DNA of 64,000 bases from Syntrophus gentianae (GTDB taxonomy: Bacteria > Desulfobacterota > Syntrophia > Syntrophales > Syntrophaceae), in the NCBI RefSeq assembly GCF_900109885.1, contig NZ_FOBS01000001.1, positions 124,001 through 188,000 on the forward strand, read 5' to 3'. A program made the position numbers and the translations under genes. Below the pieces are notes generated by a model. The model was not told the origin of the DNA and did not search any database. It saw only the letters and a list, made by a program, of their open reading frames with translations. This document shows, piece by piece, positions 1-8,597 of this stretch (positions within the stretch are counted from its first letter, which is position 1; every line of letters begins with the position of its first letter).

Positions 1-2
1 AG

Positions 3-272
3 GTGGTGATCTTTTCGAACTGGGTTCCCAGCCGCTTTATGGATTCCGCGGATATCCTGGTGAATCTTGCCGTTTCCGAACCCAGGCGATTATCGAGACT
101 CAGGAAAAGAGAGAGGAAACATCCGGAAAAATTCGAAATCCAGCAGAAAAAGACGACCCTCCCCGTTGAACCGCCCTTTTCCGCCAACCTGACGATGACG
201 CTGATCCACGATAACCGCATCTCTTTTCTCTGGGGCCTCTTCTGGAAAGTGCGCCGAGGTCTTTCCCTATGA
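3..272 (+). CDS. C-terminal part of an unrecognised protein, cut by the window edge
   Basis: The reading frame is open from the first full codon to a TGA at 270-272, so the gene very likely begins before the window. The visible 89 residues are basic, with a stretch rich in Arg and Lys in the middle, and contain no motif I recognise. The stop overlaps the ATG of the next gene (ATGA arrangement at 269-272), which supports real translation and membership of the surface-glycan operon that follows. No function can be assigned from this fragment. Confidence 0.55.
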   Translation: MVIFSNWVPSRFMDSADILVNLAVSEPRRLSRLRKRERKHPEKFEIQQKKTTLPVEPPFSANLTMTLIHDNRISFLWGLFWKVRRGLSL

Positions 273-1276
273 CGCGAAGCAGGTCGGAGAATAAAACCGT
301 CCTTTTCTGCGGTCCCATCGATCAGCCGCTCAATTCGGGCCGGTACATGATCGCCGGGATGCGGCAACTTGGCTATGAAGTGATCGGTTATGACTACCGT
401 TCTCATGAGTCCTATGAAAACGAGTTGAAGGGGATCGTCGAAAGCAGGAAACCGGGATATATCCTCACCTTGAAGGGAGAAAGGCTGTCTTCCCCGTTGA
501 TCGAGTTTTTTAAGCAGACAGGCTGCACCACGATCCTCTGGCTGACAACCAGTGTCCTGGAAGACTGGATGCTTCCCTTCGCAAAGGCCCATGATTTCGT
601 CGTTACCAATACGGAGGACATCGAGATATTTTTCTCCCGGAACGGCGTCAAGAACACCCGATGGATACACCAGGGTTTTGCGCCGGAGTTCTTCGGCATT
701 TCCGGCCGGGAATCGGGCGGAAGGGACATCGCCTATGCCGAAGCGGCCATGATCGGCTCCATGGGCTATCCGATCTATAAAAAACGGTGTGAACAGGTTA
801 TGCTTTTGAGAAAAATTTCCGTGGACATCAAATGGTGGGGGCCTCGCCTCTCCAGGCAGTGGAAAAACCTCCCCTATTTCCTCGGCGGGGTCCATCGGGC
901 CTGGGCGGGGAAAGAAGCCTATATGGAAGATTTCGCCGATATCGTTAGAAATGTCAAAATCTTCATCGGACAGGATGCGGACATTCCGATATCAGGCCGT
1001 TACCTCAGCAACCGGATCTTTGCCGTTGCCGGTTGCGGCGGTTTCTATCTCGGCAGAAAGACGCCGGGAATCGAATCCGCCTTTGAAATCGGCAAGGAGG
1101 TCGAGGTTTTCGATTCCGATGACGAGTTGCTCGAAAAGGTGAATTTCTATCTTAAAAATGATGCGCGAAGAAAAGGCGTTGCTGCAGCGGGACAGAAGAA
1201 AGTCCTGGAGCACTACACCTACAGGCAGCAGATGAAAAAGATATTTGACTGGATTACAGAAACGGGTCAGGAGTAA
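269..1276 (+). CDS. CgeB-like glycosyltransferase
   Basis: This 335-residue protein resembles the CgeB/DUF3880 type of GT-B glycosyltransferase. The N-terminal half opens with a Rossmann-like strand (KTVLFCGP) and contains ILWLTTSVLEDW followed by DFVVTNTED, which fit the acceptor-side domain. The C-terminal half, from about residue 155, has IGSMGYPIYKKR and the segment SNRIFAVAGCGGFYLG ahead of an acidic stretch, as expected for the nucleotide-sugar side. No signal peptide or membrane helix is visible, so it probably acts in the cytoplasm on an envelope glycan. It overlaps the upstream frame by 4 bp and is followed 2 bp later by a methyltransferase. The sugar and acceptor cannot be told from sequence. 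Confidence 0.75.
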   Translation: MTRSRSENKTVLFCGPIDQPLNSGRYMIAGMRQLGYEVIGYDYRSHESYENELKGIVESRKPGYILTLKGERLSSPLIEFFKQTGCTTILWLTTSVLEDWMLPFAKAHDFVVTNTEDIEIFFSRNGVKNTRWIHQGFAPEFFGISGRESGGRDIAYAEAAMIGSMGYPIYKKRCEQVMLLRKISVDIKWWGPRLSRQWKNLPYFLGGVHRAWAGKEAYMEDFADIVRNVKIFIGQDADIPISGRYLSNRIFAVAGCGGFYLGRKTPGIESAFEIGKEVEVFDSDDELLEKVNFYLKNDARRKGVAAAGQKKVLEHYTYRQQMKKIFDWITETGQE

Positions 1277-1278
1277 CG

Positions 1279-1923
1279 ATGGGCAAGCCGGGCATTTCCG
1301 ATTATAATGATTACTGGGACGATCGAATTGAAAGGAAACATTATCAATATACGGACGTCCACCGAAAGATTGTTGAGGTCGTCGAAGGGGTCCTTGGGAA
1401 AGAAAAAGCGCGGGTTCTGGATTGCGGCGTCGGACCGGGTCATGTTTTCAAGGAGCTCTCCGGACTTTACGAGACATACGGACTTGAAATCTCGGAAAAG
1501 GTTTTCAGTCTATACACCTTTGACACCTCCCGCATCCAGATCTGGGATCTCAATCATGGACTGCCTGCCTTCAATCCACCGCTGGATCTGATCATCGCCA
1601 GCAGAATCATCCACCATCTTGCAGACCCTGTCGGTTTTCTGGGGCATGTGAGAAGAAGCCTCAACCGGAACGGATGGTTTATCGGCGTTATCCCGAACAT
1701 CTGCTATTATCATCACCGGCTGAAATTTCTCCTCGGCAAGTTTCCTCCGATCTCCGGCGCCCATGTTAATTTCCAGACAGGCCCGACCTTTGAGAAGATG
1801 GTCGTTGAGCAGGGATTTATCCTCCGTCAGTTGACCACGCCAAAAAAAACGATCCGGGCCAAAATCTGGCCCACGGTATTCAGTCAGGACCTCATTTATG
1901 TCTTCCAGAAATCAGAGACGTGA
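1279..1923 (+). CDS. Class I SAM-dependent methyltransferase
   Basis: The 214-residue product has the class I methyltransferase signature. Motif I is VLDCGVGPGH at about residue 45, followed by an acidic strand end (YGLEIS) and LDLIIASRIIHHLADP, which is the usual post-II/motif III area of a Methyltransf_11/23-type protein. A following segment, RNGWFIGVIPN, fits the strand after that helix. It sits between a CgeB-like glycosyltransferase and a kinase-like protein, so methylation of a surface sugar is a reasonable inference, but the substrate is unknown. Its 3' end overlaps the next gene by 26 bp. Confidence 0.8.
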   Translation: MGKPGISDYNDYWDDRIERKHYQYTDVHRKIVEVVEGVLGKEKARVLDCGVGPGHVFKELSGLYETYGLEISEKVFSLYTFDTSRIQIWDLNHGLPAFNPPLDLIIASRIIHHLADPVGFLGHVRRSLNRNGWFIGVIPNICYYHHRLKFLLGKFPPISGAHVNFQTGPTFEKMVVEQGFILRQLTTPKKTIRAKIWPTVFSQDLIYVFQKSET

Positions 1924-2755
1924 TTTCCTGGGCCGGTTGGCCTCTTACGCCTTGAAGTCCCTTCACAGTAATGATGCCTTTCGAATACCTTATCAAGGCA
2001 AATCCGTGTTTGTGAAGGTCTACGGCCCGAAGAAGCCTCGTTTTTTGTATGAAATCCGGACGCTGCTGAACCGGATCGGAATGTGCCAGCCGATCGAGTA
2101 CCTGTCCCCGCGGAAGCGGAAAGATTGTGAAGAGGCCTATCTGAAATCCTGGAGCGAAAAGGGTTTCTGTGTTCCGCAGGTTCTCGCCTCTCCCTTTCCG
2201 GAATACGAAGAGATACCCCATCTCTGCACGACCTTCGTTGAAGGGGTCACCCTGCGATCGATTCTCCGCAAGGGTTATGCTTCATCCAGAGAGATCCTGA
2301 GGGGTTTTTTTGAAGACCTTTCCAGCCGGCATACCCTTGCCTTTCGGACGAAGGACATTTTTCTCTTTCATATCGATGCCAATACCCAGAACATCCTTGT
2401 GGCTGAAAAGGCCTTTTATCACGTCGACTTTGAAATGGGCCGTCCCTGGGAGCAACCGATGGAATGCGCCTGCCGGGAAATCTCAAAGCTTCTTGTTTCC
2501 ATGGGAGAAGACTTGAACCCCGATGAAAGAAAGCCCCTGTATCGGCTTTTCAAAAGCATCTACCGGGACAGGGATGTCCTCGAGTATCTCGACCGGAGCG
2601 TCACCCGGCGGCCCTTTCAGAAGCTCCACCGATGGCGGAATGAAAAGAAGAAAGCGAAAAACCCCCAGCGGGTGACGCTCTACGACCTGGTCGATGCATT
2701 ACAGCACATCGAGGGCGAACTTCCATTCCCCCCGCATGAAAAACAGAATCGCTGA
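1898..2755 (+). CDS. LPS/sugar kinase-like phosphotransferase
   Basis: The protein (285 residues) looks like a protein-kinase-fold phosphotransferase of the lipopolysaccharide kinase/RIO-like group. An early Lys lies in SVFVKVYG, at the usual ATP-binding strand. The catalytic loop reads FHIDANTQNILV, with the expected His-x-Asp and Asn. The metal-binding Asp is in HVDFEMG. Such enzymes phosphorylate Kdo or core heptose in Gram-negative bacteria, which would fit this glycan cluster, but the substrate is an inference. The start chosen gives a 26-bp overlap with the methyltransferase; no strong ribosome binding site precedes it, so translational coupling is likely. The C terminus is rich in Lys and Arg. 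Confidence 0.68.
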   Translation: MSSRNQRRDFLGRLASYALKSLHSNDAFRIPYQGKSVFVKVYGPKKPRFLYEIRTLLNRIGMCQPIEYLSPRKRKDCEEAYLKSWSEKGFCVPQVLASPFPEYEEIPHLCTTFVEGVTLRSILRKGYASSREILRGFFEDLSSRHTLAFRTKDIFLFHIDANTQNILVAEKAFYHVDFEMGRPWEQPMECACREISKLLVSMGEDLNPDERKPLYRLFKSIYRDRDVLEYLDRSVTRRPFQKLHRWRNEKKKAKNPQRVTLYDLVDALQHIEGELPFPPHEKQNR

Positions 2756-2767
2756 CGAAAGACTTTT

Positions 2768-5380
2768 ATGAACGTTCCTGACGACATTTCACGAATTGTT
2801 GAGACAATGCTCTGCTGCAGTTGCGGCGCCTGTGCCGCCGTATGCCGGCGGGAGGCCATCTCTTACCGGGAAACCCTGGGAGGGCATCTTTTCCCCATTA
2901 TTGACAGAGAACGCTGCACGGCTTGCGGACTCTGCTGTAAAGTCTGTCCCAGCGTATCCGTTTCCAAAGAAATGTCTGCCGCTTTGCGATCCTCACCCTT
3001 TGAAGGGACGGCTCTTGAATGCTACGTTGGAAAATCCGCCGATGGTGAAATTTATGCCAACAGCCAGAGTGGAGGCGTTGTGTCCGCCTTGCTGCTGCAT
3101 CTTTTGGAGACGCGCCAAATCGGCGCTGCTGTGGTGAGCACCATGGTTTCCGGAAATCCGCCGCGACCAGTTGTTCTTTGCGCGGAGTCACGGGAACAGC
3201 TTCTTGCCGCTCAGAAATCGAAGTATTGCCCCATCCCTGTGCTCAGCATTTTAGGCGAAGTGAGGAAAAGAAATCTCCCGATTGCCCTGGTTGGGCTGCC
3301 CTGTCATTTGCACGGCCTGAGTTCTCTGACGGACATCGATGCGACCCTTGGCGGGCTGGTAAAGTATAAAATCGGCTTGGTCTGCCAACATGCTTTGACA
3401 TACTGTGCCATGGATTTTTTGATCAGGCAGGCAGGTCTTGCAGAAAAAGAGGTGCTGAATTTTGAATTCAAGAACAAAGCATATCCGAGATATCCAGGAA
3501 ATGTCGTGATTGATTCTCCCGGTACGGAGTCTATTGTGTTGCCTGACGGTTCCAGGGATCGTATCAAGAAGGCCTTTACGCCGGCACGTTGCAGGGTGTG
3601 TTTCGACAAGATGAATGTCCTAGCCGATATTACTGTAGGTGATCCGCATGGTCTCAAGGGTATCGACCGGCATCACGGCGAATCGGAAGTCGTCGTGCGG
3701 ACGGAGCAGGGTCGAAAATTGATTCGGGAAGCTCTCTTGGGCAAGCGTCTGAACCTCAGGAAAGTTGCTTATGGTGAAATAACCAAAGGACAAAAAATCG
3801 AGCGGAAGCGGCGTGACTGGAGGGGCTATGCAGAGGCCTGGCAGGGCCTCGGAATGGATCTTCCCGCCTTTTATGCTCATCTTGCAGGGGTCACCGAACA
3901 CGTTCCCGACGACATGTACAAGGCGAATCTCCTCTCCGCTCTAGCCCTTGATCGCCACGACTCGCGGGAAGCGCTTCTGGCATCGGTGGAGGCCCTGCTG
4001 AAGGAAGAAAAGCCCGGTAAAAAGGGGCACAGAACGCTTCCGCAACGGATAGGGCATACCCTTGGAAGGGTTTTTGCGCCCTGGAAGGCCCCTTCAAAGC
4101 CTGACGTCTCCAGGAATATCCAGGCCGCTCCCACTGCCGATGTCCGGCCGGACTCGCCGCGCCGGGAAGGAGAGCAGCAGGAAGATAAAATCGTCAAGGG
4201 AGGGGGAGCACCCATGCTCATCGAGATCAAAGGGGCCGGTTTCACGAACAAGGGGGCGGAATTGATGCTCCACGCGGTCCTGCAGGCGGTGCAGCCCGCC
4301 ATCCCGGAAGCTTCCTTTGCGATGGCGCCACGGTATGGGCAGCCGTCCTACGGCGCCCGGGCGAGACTCGGCCTCCTCCAGAAGGCCACCCTGAGCAGGC
4401 ACGGCATTTCGTGGGATTTCATCGGGAAAATGTTTCCCCCAGAAATACGGGAGATGTACGGCATCGTTCTCGATGACGAGATCGACGTCATCCTCGATGT
4501 TTCCGGCTATGCCTATGGAGACGCCTTCGGGGAGCACAAGACGATCCTGATGGCGAAGCAGACGGCGGAATGGAAAAATCAGGGGAAAAAGGTCATCCTT
4601 CTCCCCCAGGCCCTGGGTCCCTTCAGCAGCCAGCGCATTCGGGACGCCTTAAAGAGACTCGTCGACAACGCCGATCTCATCTTTGCCCGCGACCCCGTTT
4701 CCTATGCTTACGTGAACGATGTGGTCGCAGCGCCCGCAAACGTAAAGATCGCACCGGATTTTACGAATCTCGTCTCCGGCGCGGCTCCGAAGAATTGGAA
4801 CGCAGGGGAACACCGGGTCTGCATCATTCCGAGCCACCAGATGACGGACAAAACGTCCAAAACCGAAGGAACGCGCTATATCCCCTTTCTTCTGCAGTGC
4901 CTGGAACAGCTGGCGGCAAAGGGGATCACCCCCTTTCTTCTCATCCATGGGGGGAAAAAAGACCTCCCTGCTGCACGGCAACTGCAGGAAGCGGCCTCGC
5001 GCACAATCGAAATCCTTTCCGAGCAGGACCCTTTAAAGATCAAGGGGATTCTGGGCCAGTGCGATCTCGTCATCGCCTCCCGGTTCCATGCCCTCGTCAG
5101 CTCCCTCTCGCAGGGAGTTCTCTGCATCGGCGCCGGCTGGAGCCACAAATACGAGACGCTCTTCGCCGACTACGGGTGTCCAGAACTTTTGCTTCCCATT
5201 GATGAAAGGGACCTAAAAATCGGGGAGGTCATCAATAAGGCCCTGGAGCCGGAAAGTAGCGAGGCCATCCGAATGAACCTCCGTTCCGCAGCGGAGCTTC
5301 AACGGCAGCGGGCGGCGGGGATGTGGGAGGAAGTCCTGGAAATGATCAGACCCGAAATGGGAAAAAAGAAAACGCAATAA
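2768..5380 (+). CDS. Fusion: FrhB-like FeS protein with polysaccharide pyruvyl transferase
   Basis: This 870-residue protein joins two domains usually encoded by separate genes. Residues 1 to about 420 match the coenzyme F420 hydrogenase/dehydrogenase beta-subunit (FrhB) family. Two ferredoxin clusters come first (CCSCGACAAVCRR and CTACGLCCKVCPS), then the FrhB core with PARCRVCFDKMNVLADI and TVGDPHG. After a Pro/Lys-rich linker, residue 483 onward is a polysaccharide pyruvyl transferase (WcaK/CsaB type) with GFTNKGAELML, VILLPQALGPF, DLIFARDPVSY and VIASRFHALVSS. FrhB-like proteins and pyruvyl transferases often lie side by side in exopolysaccharide loci. An in-frame ATG at 4214 is preceded by a purine-rich AGGGAGGGGGAG, so the second domain might also be made separately. 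Confidence 0.82.
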   Translation: MNVPDDISRIVETMLCCSCGACAAVCRREAISYRETLGGHLFPIIDRERCTACGLCCKVCPSVSVSKEMSAALRSSPFEGTALECYVGKSADGEIYANSQSGGVVSALLLHLLETRQIGAAVVSTMVSGNPPRPVVLCAESREQLLAAQKSKYCPIPVLSILGEVRKRNLPIALVGLPCHLHGLSSLTDIDATLGGLVKYKIGLVCQHALTYCAMDFLIRQAGLAEKEVLNFEFKNKAYPRYPGNVVIDSPGTESIVLPDGSRDRIKKAFTPARCRVCFDKMNVLADITVGDPHGLKGIDRHHGESEVVVRTEQGRKLIREALLGKRLNLRKVAYGEITKGQKIERKRRDWRGYAEAWQGLGMDLPAFYAHLAGVTEHVPDDMYKANLLSALALDRHDSREALLASVEALLKEEKPGKKGHRTLPQRIGHTLGRVFAPWKAPSKPDVSRNIQAAPTADVRPDSPRREGEQQEDKIVKGGGAPMLIEIKGAGFTNKGAELMLHAVLQAVQPAIPEASFAMAPRYGQPSYGARARLGLLQKATLSRHGISWDFIGKMFPPEIREMYGIVLDDEIDVILDVSGYAYGDAFGEHKTILMAKQTAEWKNQGKKVILLPQALGPFSSQRIRDALKRLVDNADLIFARDPVSYAYVNDVVAAPANVKIAPDFTNLVSGAAPKNWNAGEHRVCIIPSHQMTDKTSKTEGTRYIPFLLQCLEQLAAKGITPFLLIHGGKKDLPAARQLQEAASRTIEILSEQDPLKIKGILGQCDLVIASRFHALVSSLSQGVLCIGAGWSHKYETLFADYGCPELLLPIDERDLKIGEVINKALEPESSEAIRMNLRSAAELQRQRAAGMWEEVLEMIRPEMGKKKTQ

Positions 5381-5506
5381 GCATCGGCAAGGACAGTATC
5401 CTCAATCGGAATTGGTTTCTTCAAAGCCCTCCAGCACCCGCAGCGATGGGAATCCCTTGCATCATCCCTTGCCGACCGTAACATTTGAATTGAAAAGAGG
5501 ATCATC

Positions 5507-6994
5507 TTGAAAGAACGTTTTAACTCGGCATGCTCTGAGAATTGCTCCGGCGATCGGCTGTACCGCATCTTTTTCTGGCTGCTGGCCATCGGATCCCTTC
5601 TTGTTTTCTTCTGGGGGATCTGGTCTATTCCCTTGCTGACCCACAATGAAGGACGACGGCTCGTCGTGCTTCGGGAAATGATGGCCAACAACTCCTGGCT
5701 CATCCCGACAATGAATGGCCAAGTCTATCTGGAAAAACCCCCCTTGTTCTACTGGTCCGGCGCCCCCTTCGCCCTTCTTGCCGACAGTACTGCCGAATGG
5801 GTGCTCCGCCTGCCCTCGGGAATCAGCGCAATGTGCCTGGTCTGGATGCTCGTTTTAGGTCTCAAGGAACAGATCGGACGCTGGGCCGCTCTCTTTGGCG
5901 TTCTGATCCTGATTACGTCATCGTTCTTTACCGCACAGGCCCGCCTGGCGGAGCTGGAGATGCTGCTGACCTTCTGTGTCTTTTCCTCGCTGCTCTTTTA
6001 TTTCAACTACATCCAGCATGGAGGGCGCTCCCGTCTTTATGGGGCCTATGCCCTGATAGGCCTTGCCTTCCTGACGAAAGGACCGGTCGCCCTGTTGTTT
6101 TTCCTGCCTCCGATCTTGTGCTACGGTCTTATGACGCGCGATCGAACCGCCCTGAAAGGTTTAAGTGACTGGCGCGGCTGGTTGCTCTTTGCCGCGGTCG
6201 CCTTCCCCTGGTTCCTCTATATCAATGTGAAGTTGCAGAGAGCGCCGCTCCTCTCGGTCATTTCGAGAGAGATGTCCGATAAGATCGCAGGGGGAGAATC
6301 CGAACCGTTTTACTTCTATCTCCAGGCATTGGCAAAAGGCTTCGTCCCGTGGATCCTTGTGCTGCTCTGGAAGCCCCGGCAACAATTCAAGAAGTTGTTC
6401 GCCACGGATGCGGGACGGTTCTTCGGTCTGGCCACCCTGCTTCCCCTGATCCTTTTTTCCCTCATGGCCTTCAAGAGGGACAAATACATCCTCCCCCTGT
6501 ATCCGGCTTTGGCCGTGTGGCTTGGCATGGCCCTGGCGAACGTCCTTGAACAGGTTAAACAGCGCAGACAATCTGTCACCCTTGTCCTGACCGCTTTCAG
6601 TGCCCTGTTGATTGGCGGTTTTATCGTTTATTACGCCGCGATCCAGGCACACACGATGTCCTACCGGTACAGCGCCTTCCCGCCTTTCGCAGCCAGACTG
6701 GACCGCCTGCGCGGAAACGTCCCGGTCTATTTTTTCAAGGAGGAAACGATTCAGCTTGTCTACTATTACGGCAAGCCGATTCCCGTCATGCAAAAGGAGG
6801 GGCTGGAAAAAATGCTCGCTGAAGGCAAACCGTTCCTGCTTCTGGCAACAGACAAACGGATAATGGATGCAATGGCTCCCGGAGTCTGTCTGCTCGAATC
6901 GATCAAACCCTTTGGAGAAACCAACAAAGTGCTGCACATCGCTGCCAGCGGCCCCCTCTGCCGGCCTGCGGCGCCAGGGACTTTATCCTCATAG
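5507..6994 (+). CDS. ArnT-like integral membrane glycosyltransferase
   Basis: The 495-residue protein is a polytopic GT-C/GT83-type glycosyltransferase like ArnT or PMT, which moves sugars from undecaprenyl-phosphate carriers onto lipid A or other envelope acceptors. Characteristic features are an early periplasmic loop with HNEGRR and VYLEKPPLFYW, many hydrophobic segments between residues 20 and 380, and a soluble C-terminal tail. The start is TTG at 5507, chosen because AAAAGAGG lies 6 bp upstream and no better start exists before the first membrane segment. A terminator hairpin overlaps the stop codon. A polyprenyl-phosphate sugar synthase-like GT2 gene follows, which could supply the lipid-linked donor. 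Exact sugar unknown. Confidence 0.8.
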   Translation: MKERFNSACSENCSGDRLYRIFFWLLAIGSLLVFFWGIWSIPLLTHNEGRRLVVLREMMANNSWLIPTMNGQVYLEKPPLFYWSGAPFALLADSTAEWVLRLPSGISAMCLVWMLVLGLKEQIGRWAALFGVLILITSSFFTAQARLAELEMLLTFCVFSSLLFYFNYIQHGGRSRLYGAYALIGLAFLTKGPVALLFFLPPILCYGLMTRDRTALKGLSDWRGWLLFAAVAFPWFLYINVKLQRAPLLSVISREMSDKIAGGESEPFYFYLQALAKGFVPWILVLLWKPRQQFKKLFATDAGRFFGLATLLPLILFSLMAFKRDKYILPLYPALAVWLGMALANVLEQVKQRRQSVTLVLTAFSALLIGGFIVYYAAIQAHTMSYRYSAFPPFAARLDRLRGNVPVYFFKEETIQLVYYYGKPIPVMQKEGLEKMLAEGKPFLLLATDKRIMDAMAPGVCLLESIKPFGETNKVLHIAASGPLCRPAAPGTLSS

Positions 6995-7020
6995 GATTTT
7001 GAAGGTCCCTGTGTTTTTTT
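6975..7020 (+). terminator. Rho-independent terminator overlapping the stop codon
   Basis: CAGGGAC at 6975-6981 pairs with GTCCCTG at 7005-7011, with a smaller ATCCT/AGGAT hairpin nested between them, and the right arm is followed by TGTTTTTTT. The stop codon of the ArnT-like gene (6992-6994) lies in the loop of the inner hairpin. It would end transcription of the glycan genes before the GT2 gene. Confidence 0.6.
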
Positions 7021-7085
7021 GCTTATGTCGAATGGATGGACAGTCGGAATAAGGGCGTTCACCCAGGAAAGGATATAAACGGTTC

Positions 7086-7841
7086 ATGCGAGAAATGACC
7101 GCTGAAAAGAATCATCGTTCGGTTGAGGTGTCCGTCGTTATTCCTGTTTTTAATGAAGAAGACAACATCGAACCGCTTGTGGACGAACTTCAGACCGTTC
7201 TCGACAAAGTCGGGAAGTCTTATGAGATTCTTCTGATCGATGACTGCAGTTCGGACGACAGCTTTCCGGTGATGAAGAAGCTCCGGCAGACGCGACCGTT
7301 CCTGCGTATACTCCGGCATCGTGTCAATGCCGGTCAAAGTGCAGGCCAGGCAACGGGATTCACTTATGCCAGCGGGGAAATCATCATCACCATGGACGCC
7401 GATCAGCAGAATGATCCGGCAGACATTCCAGCCCTCCTGGATTCCTTGAAGGGCGAAGTGGCAGCCGTCTGTGGCATCCGCAGGAAAAGAATGGATTCCC
7501 TGGTGAAGCGGTATTCATCGAAAATTGCCAACGCGTACCGGAACTTTATCACAGGCGATTCGATCACCGACGCCGGCTGTACGTACCGGGCGATCCGTCG
7601 AAACGCACTCGGGGAGCTCCCGGTGTTCAACGGTATGCATCGCTTTCTGCCGACACTCCTCAGGCTGCAGGGATATCAAGTGGTTGAAATACCGGTCAAC
7701 CATCGTCCCCGGACGCGGGGCTATACGAAATACGGAATCGGGAACAGGTTATGGCGCGGGATTCTCGATTGCTTCGCCATGCGCTGGTTGAGAAAACGGG
7801 CCGTCCCGGGGAATAGAGTTGAAAGAGAATCTCAATCATAA
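7086..7841 (+). CDS. Family 2 glycosyltransferase (polyprenyl-phosphate sugar synthase-like)
   Basis: This 251-residue protein is a GT-A fold family 2 enzyme. It starts with VSVVIPVFNEEDNI, has LLIDDCSSDDS in the nucleotide-binding area, and carries the metal-binding DxD as TMDADQQNDP near residue 105. The segment RNFITGDSITDAGCTYRA and the downstream basic NHRPRTRGYTKYG resemble dolichol-phosphate mannose synthase and ArnC relatives. Unlike ArnC, no C-terminal membrane pair is present. It would make a polyprenyl-phosphate-linked sugar, possibly the donor for the ArnT-like enzyme just upstream. That pairing is inferred from position only. The 3' end overlaps the longest version of the next gene by 23 bp. 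Confidence 0.8.
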   Translation: MREMTAEKNHRSVEVSVVIPVFNEEDNIEPLVDELQTVLDKVGKSYEILLIDDCSSDDSFPVMKKLRQTRPFLRILRHRVNAGQSAGQATGFTYASGEIIITMDADQQNDPADIPALLDSLKGEVAAVCGIRRKRMDSLVKRYSSKIANAYRNFITGDSITDAGCTYRAIRRNALGELPVFNGMHRFLPTLLRLQGYQVVEIPVNHRPRTRGYTKYGIGNRLWRGILDCFAMRWLRKRAVPGNRVERESQS

Positions 7842-7908
7842 TCACAAGCCGGTTAATGACGAAGGTTTTTCATCGGACCGCTGCACCGGCAGGGATTTAG
7901 AGGTTTCG

Positions 7909-8586
7909 ATGAAAAAACCGGATCCGAGATCCTTTCTGTCCATGCGGAAGGATCTTCTCTTCATTGCAGCTTTCTTCCTGATGGTTCTTGTCCTGAATTT
8001 AACGCCGCTCAAGGAGCACTGGACAGAGGTCCTGGCTTTCTTCGAAGGGCTCAAACGGTACGGGGCGCTGGCCCCCTTCATCTTCACGGTCAGCGTAGCG
8101 GCGCTGGTCTGTATCGGGATTCCCAGACTGTTCCTCTGCACTCTCGGCGGGATGCTCTTCGGCTTTTACAGGGGATTGCTGTTCAGCCTCATCGGGACGA
8201 TGGTCGGGTACTATCTCATTTTCTCCGGGGTAAGGAAGGTGGGCGGGGCTTTCATCGTTCGCCGCTACCACAAGATCAACCGCTTTACCAAACTCCTTGA
8301 ACGCGGGGGAATTCCCGGCGTCATTCTGGCCAGGCAGCTGCCCATTCATGGGATGGTCATCAACCTGGTCCTCGGTTTGTCTCCGGTAAGAAGGCGCGAT
8401 TTTCTCGTCGGAACGGCCATCGGACTGATTCCGGAAGCCATTCCCTTCACCCTCATCGGCAAAGGAATCAAACAGGACACTCTGCAGGCGAGCATCGCCT
8501 ATCTCGTGATTGCCGTGGTAATTCTCGCCGTTCTGTGGCTTGGGCTGAAGATCTGGAGCGAAAAGAAAAGGATGGCCAGGAAATGA
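7909..8586 (+). CDS. VTT/DedA-family membrane protein (TVP38/TMEM64-like)
   Basis: The protein has about six hydrophobic segments and the VTT (SNARE-associated) family pattern. Key signs are TLGGMLFGFYRGLLFSLIG in the first half, followed by a basic stretch and the loop GIPGVILARQLPIHG, then GLSPVRRRDFLVGTAIG. These proteins are implicated in membrane lipid transport or homeostasis. I chose ATG 7909 because AGAGG lies just upstream and the first membrane helix begins soon after; a longer form from TTG 7819 would overlap the GT2 gene and add 30 polar residues. It closes the + strand glycan block and faces a convergent gene 11 bp away. Confidence 0.75.
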   Translation: MKKPDPRSFLSMRKDLLFIAAFFLMVLVLNLTPLKEHWTEVLAFFEGLKRYGALAPFIFTVSVAALVCIGIPRLFLCTLGGMLFGFYRGLLFSLIGTMVGYYLIFSGVRKVGGAFIVRRYHKINRFTKLLERGGIPGVILARQLPIHGMVINLVLGLSPVRRRDFLVGTAIGLIPEAIPFTLIGKGIKQDTLQASIAYLVIAVVILAVLWLGLKIWSEKKRMARK

Positions 8587-8597
8587 TCCGCCATTTT

